In this document: positions 6,681 to 13,830 of the stretch, piece by piece
Position numbering within the stretch: the stretch's first letter is position 1
How the letters are laid out: each line of letters starts with the position of its first letter
Virus record (IMG/VR): IMGVR_UViG_3300046003_003235
Location: 1-23,439 of that record
Length of the DNA stretch: 23,439 nt
Origin: a virus
Strand: one strand, 5' to 3'
The notes under the pieces: model-generated
Told to the model about the DNA's origin: nothing
Database searches by the model: none
The model's input: only the letters and a program-made list of their open reading frames with translations
Made by a program: the position numbers and the translations under genes

Positions 6681-8846
6681 TTACTGCTCCTTACTAACGG
6701 GATTAGCGGCTTGTCGTAGGTCATTGGCACGCTGAGTGGCCGCTTGCTGCTCAGCTTGCTGTTGCTTCAAAACCTGATTCTGTTGGTGCTCTTCTTGTTT
6801 AATCTGCTGCTGCTGCGCGTGCTCAGCTGCCTGCATCTGGAACTTCATCTCCATCTCTTGCTGCTTGAGCGCCATCTCTTCGCGCATCTGCTGCAGCTCC
6901 ATATCGAGGCGCTCGCGCTCCATCTGCAGCTCGGCCTGCATCTTCTGAAGCTCACCGCCCTGACCACCCTCGGCTTCTTGCTGCTTGAGCGTGGTGTCGG
7001 CACCCTTATGACCGGCGTCGGCCAAGGTCTTCTGAACCTGAGCTTCTTTCAAGGCAACGTCAGCTTCCTCGGCACGCTGCTGGCGCCGAGCACGAGCTTG
7101 AGCTTCCGGCGACTCCTGATCCCCGGTCATCTGCTTGACGATCTCCGCACGGCGCATCAGACGGCTGTTCTCGATCAGCACGCTGTCTGGAATCGGCAAA
7201 CCCAGCTCCTTTAGCGCACGAGCCTGCTCAAACTGGCTGTCTTCAAGGCTGTTACGGAACGGCGACGAGCTGATAACGATGTCGTACTCACCCAGCGTCA
7301 GGTCGTTCAGAATCTCACCGGTGGCTGAGTCGTACTCGTTGACCGTCACCGACTCAGCGCCACGTGTAACGTCGTCGTGCGTGATGCTGATCAGACGCTG
7401 CTCGGTGTAGTAGTCCTGAACGATGCTCAGGACGTTCCGAGCCAGAATCCAGTCCGTACGCTCAAGGTTGTCCACGACCTTCGTGTGGTTGACACTGGAG
7501 CGCTGCTGCTTGTAGGCGATAGCCTTAGCCGCCACGTCCTCGCGGTCATTGCCCTGCATGGAGTCAGAGACGTTGGAGATCGTCTTGATGTGCTCCTCAG
7601 CCTTGTAGCTCAGACGATCCAGCCCTGACGGTGTCTGATTCGGCTGAATCTTCTCTGGCGGCTGCGAGCCCTTCTTGTACTCGACCACTAGGCCGGTGGT
7701 AGCGCCCTTCAGCTCCAACTCTTCGATAGTCATGTTCAGCAGCGAGTCCTGCTCAACCACCCAGCCACTGTTAGCCGTGGTGTTCACAACGTGCAGCTCT
7801 TGGCTGGACACCTTGTTCAAAATCTCTTGCGGCCCGATCAAGTTCTCAACCACGCCCACAGACTTGCCGTAGCGGAAGTTCGGGAAGTACGGTACGACGG
7901 TGAAGTGCTTGAACGGCGACCAGTCGTCATGCAGAACCACGTTATCCGCCGTCACAGTCCAGCGAATCCGCTTGACCTGCTTCTTCATGGTGGACAGCGT
8001 GCCGCCAGCCTTCTCAAGCAGCTGAGCGATGCGGTTACGATCCCAGTCAAACGGAATCGGACGCATGTCGCCGGTCTCCACGTCGACAAAGTGTTCCTGT
8101 TTGTCCATCTTCCGGTACTGGCGCTCCAGAACACGGATATTTCGACGTACACCTACATCCTCAACCGTTCCGAAATAGCCCCCGACAGGAGTAGGACCAG
8201 CGAAACGATCACGGACACGCTCGATGGAGTCATAGCCATATGGATAGGCCGATGTAGCTTTGTCTTTAAGAATTTCAGCATCTGCGTCTGAGTAAATAAT
8301 GGCTACGTCCTGATACGTCAGCCATTTCGTAATAAACACGTCGTTCCAGCTGTCAGGATCGTATTCCTCGGCATCAGGGTCGATCACAACGTTCTTGCTG
8401 TTCAGCTGGACAATCTTTACCTCACCCTGCATAGAGTCCGTGAAGTCCAGCCGTACGTCGTAGAACCCTCGGCTGCGTACCAGACCGTCGCTGAACACCT
8501 CGGAGCGCACCCATGGCAGCTGGTTGTTCTGACTAATCTGCATCCACACCTTGCTCAGCGCATCAGCTGTGTCGGCCGGCGCACCGTTCGCCGGACGGAA
8601 CAGAACCTCTGTGCGGTTCTGAATCTGCTCGCCTAGCAAGGTGCTGATCGTTGGGAGAATCTTGTTAATCGTCAGTGCTGGGCGGTTCTGAAGCTGCAGC
8701 GCGTTCATATCTGCCTGCAACCACTGTTCTCCACTAACAAATTTATCACATTTATCCGCTTTGGCAACGAAGTCTAGGTGGCCTCGGTCACGACACCATT
8801 GGAAACGTAACCACTGCTGCTGAGCTAGATCATTGTTGACAGGCAT
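6681..8846 (-). CDS. Portal protein, P22 type
   Basis: This 721-aa protein has the length and pattern of P22-like portals. It begins with a helix containing WLRFQWCRDRGH, then DKCDKFVSGEQWLQADMNAL in outline, RPALTINKILPTISTLLGEQ (residues about 55-74) and NRTEVLFRP. Further on come VVIDPDAEEYDPDSW, FKHFTVVPYFPNFRYGKSVGVVENL in outline, and SNVSDSMQGN. The last 130 residues are an extended Gln/Glu/Met-rich coiled coil, as in the barrel of P22-type portals. Twelve copies form the DNA channel that binds the terminase. The ribosome-binding site is AAGGAA. Next on the mRNA is the scaffold. Confidence 0.93.
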   Translation of the reverse strand: MPVNNDLAQQQWLRFQWCRDRGHLDFVAKADKCDKFVSGEQWLQADMNALQLQNRPALTINKILPTISTLLGEQIQNRTEVLFRPANGAPADTADALSKVWMQISQNNQLPWVRSEVFSDGLVRSRGFYDVRLDFTDSMQGEVKIVQLNSKNVVIDPDAEEYDPDSWNDVFITKWLTYQDVAIIYSDADAEILKDKATSAYPYGYDSIERVRDRFAGPTPVGGYFGTVEDVGVRRNIRVLERQYRKMDKQEHFVDVETGDMRPIPFDWDRNRIAQLLEKAGGTLSTMKKQVKRIRWTVTADNVVLHDDWSPFKHFTVVPYFPNFRYGKSVGVVENLIGPQEILNKVSSQELHVVNTTANSGWVVEQDSLLNMTIEELELKGATTGLVVEYKKGSQPPEKIQPNQTPSGLDRLSYKAEEHIKTISNVSDSMQGNDREDVAAKAIAYKQQRSSVNHTKVVDNLERTDWILARNVLSIVQDYYTEQRLISITHDDVTRGAESVTVNEYDSATGEILNDLTLGEYDIVISSSPFRNSLEDSQFEQARALKELGLPIPDSVLIENSRLMRRAEIVKQMTGDQESPEAQARARRQQRAEEADVALKEAQVQKTLADAGHKGADTTLKQQEAEGGQGGELQKMQAELQMERERLDMELQQMREEMALKQQEMEMKFQMQAAEHAQQQQIKQEEHQQNQVLKQQQAEQQAATQRANDLRQAANPVSKEQ

Positions 8847-8855
8847 AGCTGTTCC

Positions 8856-9104
8856 TTACTGCAAAATAATTAGAGGTTTCTCTTCTTCAGGGTCTGTTGG
8901 CGTCGCTTCTTCCCGCGCCTCACGCATGGCTGTGTACAGCTCTTGCAACTTCTCCAGATCAATCCGCTCTAGCTGCTCACGACGCCATGCCCATGTCTGC
9001 GTACGCTTGTCGTACGCGGCTAGCCCAACGCGCTCACACTCCTGAGCCAAAATAACTGAATGAATGCCTGCGCCGATCAAGGCGTCGATAACAAGAGTCT
9101 TCAT
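8856..9104 (-). CDS. Small protein between TerL and portal, unknown
   Basis: I do not recognise this 82-aa protein. The N-terminal half is hydrophobic and mixed (MKTLVIDALIGAGIHSVILA). The rest is helical with many Arg and Glu (WAWRREQLERIDLEKLQELY in outline, residues 38-57) and an acidic tail ending in PLIILQ. It is the first gene after the promoter-like element at 9130-9151, so it leads the transcript that includes portal and scaffold. AGGA stands at good spacing before the ATG. Only 9 bases separate it from the portal gene. Confidence 0.6.
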   Translation of the reverse strand: MKTLVIDALIGAGIHSVILAQECERVGLAAYDKRTQTWAWRREQLERIDLEKLQELYTAMREAREEATPTDPEEEKPLIILQ

Positions 9105-9129
9105 AGTTTTCCTGTAAGAGTTGCGCGAG

Positions 9130-9151
9130 ATTGTATCAGAGTTTGTCAGAG
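9130..9151 (-). promoter_or_regulatory. Promoter-like CTCTGA tandem for the portal unit
   Basis: Minus-strand CTCTGA boxes at 9151-9146 and 9141-9136 are followed by TACAAT (9135-9130), the best -10-like hexamer of the series. The upstream edge touches the terL stop codon (9154-9152). The predicted start lies about 20 bases before the next ATG. Confidence 0.72.
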
Positions 9152-11794
9152 TTACGCAGCCATGTGTGATGAGCCCTTGTTACCAAGGTACTTATGCAAG
9201 TCGTCCTTCCAGCTCTTCGTCTTAGGCGTGTAGTCCTTCTGACGTGGTGCGCTCTTGGTCAGCGTGAGGCGTATAGCCCATGCAAGCGAGTCCACTTGGT
9301 CGTCGTGCTTACCTGCTGGGAAGTGGAGCATCTCCTTATAGAGCTCTGTCCAGTGGGTGCTCTTGTTGTCGAAGTAGACCTTACCGATCTGCATCCGACC
9401 CTTGAGCGGGTTCGCCCGTATCAACTTGTCCGTCAGTGGCTTAAGCAGCTCGAAGCTGGGGAACTGACGACGCTCCTCACAGCGCTTGGTGAACTGAAAC
9501 TCAATCGCCTTCCAAATCTGCCCGTCCTCGAAGCCAATCACATCCGGCTGGTGCAGCGCTGCGAAGTCCAATATCTCATCAACGATAAACCCGCCGTCCT
9601 GTATGCGGAACCGACGCTGGTCGAGGATGTAGACGTTGTCCCGATGGTCGACACCGATGCATGTGCCCACGGTGTAGTCCGACTCCTTGCCTTCCGAGAT
9701 CGCGAAGTCCCATGCTTGGTAGACGTACAGCTCTTCCCGCGCAGGCTGAGACCCGTAGAAACGAAACATTTCCTTGCTGAAGAAGTTACCCTCGTCCGGT
9801 ATAGGATTCTGCTGGTACAGCGCGTCCCACACCCGCTTCTGCCCACCGCCGATGAGGTTGTGCTTAATCCGCAGCATCATCTCTGTCGTGTAGCGCGCTG
9901 GGTGGATCGCCGTATTCTGACGACGGGTGAGCCGCGAGCCTGCGGGTATCGGCTGGCCGTCTGGTATCTCCTGAATCGTCTCGTCAGCGAGGATAAACTC
10001 GTCACCGTACTCGTTGATCGCCGGATACCGGATGATCTCGAACTTATCCGCCCCGTCGTCAACCAGCATGGCCTCCTGAATCCGACCAGCCCAGTCATCA
10101 GCGTGCCACCACGTATTGTGGCTCACCAAGCCGTTGGCGATGAAGTTCTCGGTGTCGTCTACCTGAACATCGAAAACTTCTTCCTCGCCAGCAAGCTCAA
10201 TGCTAACTATCTGTTCAGGCGTGAAGTCCGAGGTATTTTGCAGCGGCAAGTGCCACTGACTTAGTTCCAAGGTGTCCGATCCCCGCATTACAGTCGTTGC
10301 AGAGCAACCCGCGAACTTTTCCAGTGTCGTGACAGTGGTCGACAGCGAGCTTGTCTTTCCAATGTTCAGGCTGTCTGTCACGAGCGCTTCCGCAGATGGC
10401 GCACTTTCCACCTTGCTCGGCATACATTCTGTCGTAGTCCGCCGCTGTGATGCCGTAACGATGTTTGAGTCGTGCGTTGCGACGCGGTTCGTAGCCATCA
10501 CACTCTGTACGGTGCCCATCAGCCCATCGCTTCTTGTCGTAGTGGTGCGTGCACATTCCACGGCACTTGGCGGGTTTTTCGCACTCATCAACGGAGCAGG
10601 TTGATCCTTTCCACTTACCCCACTGGCCGGTAAGCCCACGATTTTGTGGGCCGTAGTCAAGCTTTTCACTCTTGTCCATACAAGCTCTCCGTCAGGAGCG
10701 ATGGTCAGAAACGGATGTCTCTGATTCGCTCTTACGATTTTACCAGAGTTCGTCAGAATTCGGTAGACTGAATCCCGACCACTTGACTTCAAAGCAGCTA
10801 CACGAGAGGAACTCAGCGCTCCGTTCTTGTACGTAGCTATCTTGTCCGAGGTCTTCAGAGTGTCAAGGCGCTGGCTGGTGCCGTCTGCCATAAGGACAGG
10901 TGTGTCGCCCGTCATGCACATCAGCCCTAGCACGCCGCCGCCGGGAGCTAGCCGTGTGTATGCAGTCGAGAGGTACCACTCCCAAGTATTGTCTCTAATA
11001 GTGATGGAATCCGCAGCCTCGATGTCTTTTACAAGGTCATCAAGCAGCAAAACGTGAGCGCCGCGACCAGTAATACCAGTACCAACGCCCGCAGCAAGAT
11101 AACCACCTCCTTTTGTGAGGTTCCAGTTCTCGACGGACTGGCTGCTTGGATCAAGCCGAGCATCAGGAAAAACAGCAGTATAAGCAGGGTCACGCATGAC
11201 ATCTCGGAGATACCTCGAAAATGAGAGCGATAGGGAGGATGTATGGCTACCGGCGATGATCTCCCACTCAGGGTGCTGCCCTAATATCCATGCAGGTGTG
11301 TGGCGAGAGCTGATCTCTGACTTTCCTGACCGTGGGGGCATCATCAACAGAAGACGCGGCGACTCACCTGCTTCAACTTGACGTACAAAACGCTCAATTC
11401 GACGACAAATATCCTCATGCACCCATCCAGCAGTGTATTTCGGTCTAAACCGCTGGATAAAAGGAAGCAACTTACGGCGACATAGCTCGCGGGAGGCAAG
11501 TTCAACATGCGGGTCTGTGCTCGGCGTGAAATGGTAAGAAGGAGGGTCGTACGGTAGCTCATATGCTTCATTTATCGCCTCTTGATCCTTGCCTTTCGGT
11601 ACTAGCGGGGTGGTGATTTCAACAGCATCTCGAACATCCACGTCTCTCTTCCGTGTTGAAACCCGTGCTTTTTTACTAGCTGGCGGAACCGGTGCATCTT
11701 CGACTTCAGGGTTATGTGTGGTTTCCTGTGCTTTAACGGTTTTGGTAGCTTCGTCACGTAGCTTCGCTTCCTTAAGTGTGGTGGGTCTGGTCAC
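9152..11794 (-). CDS. terL: Terminase large subunit precursor containing an intein
   Basis: The 880-aa precursor would splice to a 612-aa terminase. The N-extein has Walker A MPPRSGKSE (residues 152-160) and a Walker B-type VLLLDDLVKD (248-257). The intein (293-560) splits the ATPase coupling motif just before T561-W-W-H564. The C-extein has the RNase H-like nuclease with Asp696 (QAWDFAIS), Glu756 (IGFEDGQ) and HDDQVDS (830-836). The enzyme cuts concatemeric DNA and drives it into the head through the portal. Its ATG overlaps the terS stop as ATGA. The ORF is uninterrupted, so splicing, not readthrough, is needed for activity. An endonuclease gene is nested out of frame within the intein. Confidence 0.93.
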   Translation of the reverse strand: MTRPTTLKEAKLRDEATKTVKAQETTHNPEVEDAPVPPASKKARVSTRKRDVDVRDAVEITTPLVPKGKDQEAINEAYELPYDPPSYHFTPSTDPHVELASRELCRRKLLPFIQRFRPKYTAGWVHEDICRRIERFVRQVEAGESPRLLLMMPPRSGKSEISSRHTPAWILGQHPEWEIIAGSHTSSLSLSFSRYLRDVMRDPAYTAVFPDARLDPSSQSVENWNLTKGGGYLAAGVGTGITGRGAHVLLLDDLVKDIEAADSITIRDNTWEWYLSTAYTRLAPGGGVLGLMCMTGDTPVLMADGTSQRLDTLKTSDKIATYKNGALSSSRVAALKSSGRDSVYRILTNSGKIVRANQRHPFLTIAPDGELVWTRVKSLTTAHKIVGLPASGVSGKDQPAPLMSAKNPPSAVECARTTTTRSDGLMGTVQSVMATNRVATHDSNIVTASQRRTTTECMPSKVESAPSAEALVTDSLNIGKTSSLSTTVTTLEKFAGCSATTVMRGSDTLELSQWHLPLQNTSDFTPEQIVSIELAGEEEVFDVQVDDTENFIANGLVSHNTWWHADDWAGRIQEAMLVDDGADKFEIIRYPAINEYGDEFILADETIQEIPDGQPIPAGSRLTRRQNTAIHPARYTTEMMLRIKHNLIGGGQKRVWDALYQQNPIPDEGNFFSKEMFRFYGSQPAREELYVYQAWDFAISEGKESDYTVGTCIGVDHRDNVYILDQRRFRIQDGGFIVDEILDFAALHQPDVIGFEDGQIWKAIEFQFTKRCEERRQFPSFELLKPLTDKLIRANPLKGRMQIGKVYFDNKSTHWTELYKEMLHFPAGKHDDQVDSLAWAIRLTLTKSAPRQKDYTPKTKSWKDDLHKYLGNKGSSHMAA
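10215..10679 (-). CDS. HNH endonuclease, endonuclease VII type, nested in the intein
   Basis: A 154-aa protein read on the same strand as terL but shifted by two bases. Residues 28-46 form a Cys/His zinc motif (C28, C33, C39, C43, H45). Residues 74-150 are an endonuclease VII domain: RYGITAADYDRMY, Cys93-x-x-Cys96, VDHCHDTGKVRGLLC with catalytic-type Asp114/His115, Cys127-x-x-Cys130 and Asn131. The start is well supported: GGAG lies seven bases before the ATG, and a promoter-like motif sits about 58 bases upstream. It lies wholly inside the intein and ends shortly before block F. It probably acts as the homing endonuclease for the intein, made as a separate protein; cleavage of the empty terL site is inference. 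Confidence 0.9.
   Translation of the reverse strand: MDKSEKLDYGPQNRGLTGQWGKWKGSTCSVDECEKPAKCRGMCTHHYDKKRWADGHRTECDGYEPRRNARLKHRYGITAADYDRMYAEQGGKCAICGSARDRQPEHWKDKLAVDHCHDTGKVRGLLCNDCNAGIGHLGTKSVALAAAKYLGLHA
10737..10758 (-). promoter_or_regulatory. Promoter-like element inside the intein, ahead of the nested HNH gene
   Basis: Minus-strand TTCTGA (10758-10753) and CTCTGG (10748-10743), 10 bp apart, run into TAAAAT (10742-10737), a good extended -10. It lies within the coding sequence of intein block B (residues about 346-353). The expected start is about 50 bases before the nested ATG, so the endonuclease could be transcribed independently of terL. Confidence 0.62.
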
Positions 11795-12294
11795 TGGACA
11801 ACCTCGCCGTCGATAACCTTGGCTCGACCGGCTGCGATTTCGAGTAGTTCAGAGTCTGTCAGAGCCTTGAACTTAGAAGCCATAGCTGCAGTGTTTCCAG
11901 ACACCTCCAACTTCAGCGTCTCTGGCTCGTAGAAACCCATCATGCGCCCTACTTCCCGTGCGCCGTTGATCATCTGCGCTGGGTCAGCAAGGGTACGTGC
12001 CATGTCGATCGCTTCGATGAAGATTTCCAACACATCCAGCTTCTTGATCGTGCTTAGTTCTCGCATCTCTGCCTTAGCGTTGGCAACCATCAACTGAATC
12101 TCCTCTTGACGCATGACACTACTGGCGCTGCCGGGATGATACCCAGCCGCTCGTGCTGCGTCGGCTTGTGATGAGCCACAAACGATAGCGTCTGCGAACG
12201 CTTGCTGCTTCTCGATTATCTCTTGCTGCTTTGTGACGACAGACTTCTCTCTGGCTTTCTTAGTCGCCATGACATCGCGTGAGGCTTTAGGCAT
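11791..12294 (-). CDS. terS: Terminase small subunit
   Basis: The 167-aa protein has the usual layout of small terminases. A basic N-terminus (to about residue 25) is followed by a helix-turn-helix-like region with KQQAFADAIVCGSSQADAARAAGYHP in outline (about 28-53) that would bind the packaging site. A helical oligomerisation segment (about 66-120) contains EIFIEAIDMARTLADP. The last 40 residues end in SELLEIAAGRAKVIDGE. It recognises phage DNA and regulates TerL. It overlaps terL by 4 bases. The ATG at 12294 has only a weak GAGAG upstream; Met9 is a possible alternative start. Confidence 0.85.
   Translation of the reverse strand: MPKASRDVMATKKAREKSVVTKQQEIIEKQQAFADAIVCGSSQADAARAAGYHPGSASSVMRQEEIQLMVANAKAEMRELSTIKKLDVLEIFIEAIDMARTLADPAQMINGAREVGRMMGFYEPETLKLEVSGNTAAMASKFKALTDSELLEIAAGRAKVIDGEVVQ
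11843..11864 (-). promoter_or_regulatory. CTCTGA tandem with poor -10, within terS
   Basis: Two exact boxes (11864-11859 and 11854-11849) are 10 bp apart, but the following hexamer is ACTACT, not -10-like. It is within the last codons of terS, about 50 bases before the terL start. It may be a weak promoter or a regulator site. Confidence 0.4.
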
Positions 12295-12326
12295 TTGTCA
12301 TGCTCTCTTTGGAAAAATATAAAAAT

Positions 12327-12369
12327 ATTATAGTACGACTTAAGATACGAGTTTCAGATTTTGTCAGAG
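12327..12369 (-). promoter_or_regulatory. Promoter region ahead of terS
   Basis: Minus-strand CTCTGA (12369-12364) and ATCTGA (12359-12354) are 10 bp apart, followed by AACTCG, a poor -10. Closer to the gene, a perfect TATAAT (12332-12327) lies in an AT-rich stretch. The two could work together, with the boxes as an activator site. The start would be about 25-30 bases before terS. Confidence 0.5.
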
Positions 12370-12420
12370 GCGGGGGTGCCTTGGGATTTGAATTCTGTAT
12401 AGAAAAATGATGTTTGAGTA

Positions 12421-12467
12421 ATAGAGAAACTTTGAAATTTTAAAAATATAAATAGAGAAACTTTGAA
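12421..12467. repeat. 16-bp direct repeat downstream of the free-standing HNH gene
   Basis: The sequence ATAGAGAAACTTTGAA occurs at 12421-12436 and again at 12452-12467, 31 bp apart, in a very AT-rich stretch. The second copy ends one base before the HNH stop codon. The repeat may mark the edge of the inserted HNH gene. Confidence 0.7.
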
Positions 12468-12468
12468 T

Positions 12469-13005
12469 TTAGATAGGAAGAATCCCAGTAACTAAACCGG
12501 CCCCGTCGAAAGAATCACTTTTGATCTCATTACGAAACTTTGGGATGACTTGAAGGTTGCTAGGTACATGAAGCCCGCACACCGTTTTACCGTTAAGAGG
12601 AATGATGTGATCGACAACCCAGTGCTCACCTGCACGGTAAGCAAGATCGTAGAAGTCGAATACATCCTTTGGTTTGACCCACTTTGGACAATGACCTGAG
12701 TTCCGAAGTTTATAAAAAACACGATTGTTGCGCTTTATCGACGGTGTCTCACTGCGAGACTTTGCCGCCTTGCGTTTAGTGCGCCCATTGTCGGTTTTGT
12801 TGTATGCACTTCGCCACTTTTTTCGCTCGTCAGATCGCATGTACTCACGGCGATGCTCTTGCCACTCAGGATTATTAGCTCGACTTTGCTTAGTGTATTC
12901 GTTGCTACAAGTTATGCACCACGACTGGCGTTTGTCTTTGGTTCGTTTATTAGCAGCGTATGCGCTGAATGGCTTTACAACGCGGCACTTTGTACAGGCT
13001 TTCAT
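12469..13005 (-). CDS. Free-standing HNH homing endonuclease
   Basis: A 178-aa protein with an N-terminal zinc ribbon (Cys4-x-x-Cys7, Cys30-x-x-Cys33), a basic Arg/Lys-rich helical region (about 45-95) for DNA contact, and a C-terminal HNH motif: VVDHIIPLNG (130-139, Asp132/His133), then PSNLQVI with Asn150, then a last Asn159/Lys162 in NEIKSD. It differs in family from the endonuclease nested in terL. It lies just upstream of terS, in a place where phages often carry selfish HNH genes. It has its own promoter-like element and a weak GAGA ribosome-binding site. The AT-rich flank with a direct repeat hints at insertion. Its target is unknown. Confidence 0.87.
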   Translation of the reverse strand: MKACTKCRVVKPFSAYAANKRTKDKRQSWCITCSNEYTKQSRANNPEWQEHRREYMRSDERKKWRSAYNKTDNGRTKRKAAKSRSETPSIKRNNRVFYKLRNSGHCPKWVKPKDVFDFYDLAYRAGEHWVVDHIIPLNGKTVCGLHVPSNLQVIPKFRNEIKSDSFDGAGLVTGILPI

Positions 13006-13035
13006 GGCATCTCTGAAAAAGAAGGGTGTATAGAG

Positions 13036-13057
13036 AGTATATCAGAGTCTATCAGAT
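13036..13057 (-). promoter_or_regulatory. Promoter-like CTCTGA tandem ahead of the HNH gene
   Basis: Minus-strand ATCTGA (13057-13052) and CTCTGA (13047-13042) are followed by TATACT (13041-13036), a good extended -10. The expected start is about 25 bases before the HNH ATG. It is the first leftward promoter after the divergent region. Confidence 0.68.
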
Positions 13058-13119
13058 AATATTAGGAATCTATGCGGTAAGTCTCCCTCCCCTCCCAGTA
13101 GCCAAGCCGCCCCCGACTT

Positions 13120-13220
13120 CGGATTCGGATTCCCGAATCCGGTAGGAGTCCCTTAGTCCTCCTACCCGTGTGCGCCGGTGGCGCAGAGCAAAGACACGAA
13201 ACGGCCCGCTAGCGCGTGTC
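13120..13220. other. Divergent intergenic region with four consecutive hairpins
   Basis: No gene is seen between 13058 and 13321. Four stems follow each other: 13120-13128 with 13133-13141 (9 bp, 4-base loop); 13141-13148 with 13159-13166 (8 bp); 13171-13176 with 13180-13185 (6 bp, 3-base loop); and 13193-13198 with 13215-13220 (6 bp). None has a U tract on either strand. They could insulate the leftward late genes from the rightward early genes or form a structured RNA. Confidence 0.5.
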
Positions 13221-13263
13221 GTCGCATGAAGCCGCAACGACAACACCCTTCTATATGTATCGA

Positions 13264-13285
13264 CGCTACCTCATTAGAGGTAGCG
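13264..13285 (+). terminator. Hairpin with T-rich leader (cassette copy 1)
   Basis: A perfect 9-bp stem, CGCTACCTC with its complement around ATTA, is followed by CTTGTCTTCTGTTGTG. It is the first of four similar hairpin-plus-leader cassettes (others at 13466, 14396 and 15111), each just ahead of a small gene. The tail is T-rich but interrupted, so partial termination or mRNA processing is possible. Confidence 0.55.
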
Positions 13286-13321
13286 CTTGTCTTCTGTTGT
13301 GTTCATAACAAGGAGATCATC

Positions 13322-13459
13322 ATGACTGTCACAAACGTTTGCTTCTGTACATACCAAGGCAACTTCGGCCTCGTCCGTTCATTCGACCACGGCCATCTCA
13401 CCATCACCTTCGATACCGGAACAATCCGGTTGCGTCCGAACCAAGTTACGTTCCTCTGA
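13322..13459 (+). CDS. Small 45-aa protein, unknown
   Basis: I chose the ATG at 13322 because AAGGAG stands six bases before it; an upstream in-frame ATG at 13178 lacks such a site and lies in the hairpin region. The 45-aa product is MTVTNVCFCTYQGNFGLVRS at its start and then beta-rich, with a HLTITFD segment and a NQVTFL end. It looks like one small beta-barrel or sheet domain, with a Cys-x-Cys pair at residues 7-9. No family recognised. It is the first gene of the rightward early set and is bracketed by two nearly identical hairpins. Confidence 0.65.
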   Translation: MTVTNVCFCTYQGNFGLVRSFDHGHLTITFDTGTIRLRPNQVTFL

Positions 13460-13465
13460 TTAATT

Positions 13466-13500
13466 CGCCACCTCATTAGAGGTGGCGTTTATTTTCTTTT
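13466..13500 (+). terminator. Terminator-like hairpin (cassette copy 2)
   Basis: A 9-bp stem (13466-13474 with 13479-13487, loop ATTA) is followed by TTTATTTTCTTTT. It differs by one base pair from the hairpin at 13264. A second short hairpin (about 13507-13525, GTGATGAA against TTCATCGC) lies between it and the next ribosome-binding site. Confidence 0.7.
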
Positions 13501-13548
13501 GTGTAAGTGATGAATGGTTCATCGCTACAAACAAACTGGAGAAATATC

Positions 13549-13830
13549 ATGGCTGCTCAAAAATCAACCGCTTCCCTTCCTTCACGCGAACAGTTCATCG
13601 CTGATTACTTAGCGAAACGCGCCGCTGGCAACACCGGTACAGGCAAGGGCTTCATCGCAACGCTCAAAGAAAAAGTCGAGAACGCTGCGATCGACACCGT
13701 TGCTGACTCAACACGCATCGCTGGTCGTGTCACCGCTGCTGCATCTGCCGCAGGCGACGGCTTCCATCAAGCTGCTGCATTGGAACACGCTCGTCAGGCT
13801 GAACGCGCTGCAATCCGCTTAGGGTTGTAA
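13549..13830 (+). CDS. Ala-rich helical protein, unknown
   Basis: Starting at the ATG at 13549 (GGAG seven bases upstream), the product is 93 aa. It is rich in Ala, Arg, Glu and Thr and almost wholly helical: FIADYLAKRAAGNTGTGKG (about 16-34), then FIATLKEKVENAA and a C-terminal EHARQAERAAIRLGL. GTGTGKG looks like a fragment of a P-loop, but there is no other ATPase feature, so I do not call one. No family recognised. It is closed by the strong hairpin at 13835-13862. Confidence 0.65.
   Translation: MAAQKSTASLPSREQFIADYLAKRAAGNTGTGKGFIATLKEKVENAAIDTVADSTRIAGRVTAAASAAGDGFHQAAALEHARQAERAAIRLGL

Larger units (their letters stand above)
10115..10918 (-). mobile_element. Intein in TerL with out-of-frame endonuclease
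   Basis: The intein is 268 residues, Cys293 to Asn560 of the precursor. Block A reads C-MTGDTPVLMADG. Block B is GKIVRANQRHPFL, with the N-x-x-H pair Asn357/His360. Block F is EEVFDVQVDDTENFIANG. Block G ends LVSHN, followed by Thr561 as the first C-extein residue. All residues for splicing are present: Cys1, the block B His, the penultimate His559 and terminal Asn560. Between blocks B and F (about residues 372-527) there is no in-frame endonuclease. That stretch is Thr/Ser-rich and featureless because the DNA is coding in another frame. Insertion in a conserved motif of an essential gene is typical for inteins. Confidence 0.92.

Noticed and set aside
9194-10264. 356-aa ORF on the plus strand opposite terL
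   Set aside because: It is the reverse-strand shadow of the TerL nuclease region; no domain, no ribosome-binding site, and opposite to all nearby genes.
10215-10679. The HNH ORF might be fused to the intein by a sequencing error or programmed frameshift
   Set aside because: The TerL frame is open across the full region and both ends of the intein are in one frame, so two compensating shifts would be needed. HNH has its own ATG, ribosome-binding site and stop before block F.
13178-13321. Longer start at 13178 for the 45-aa gene
   Set aside because: It would place coding sequence across two hairpins without a ribosome-binding site, while the ATG at 13322 has AAGGAG at ideal distance.
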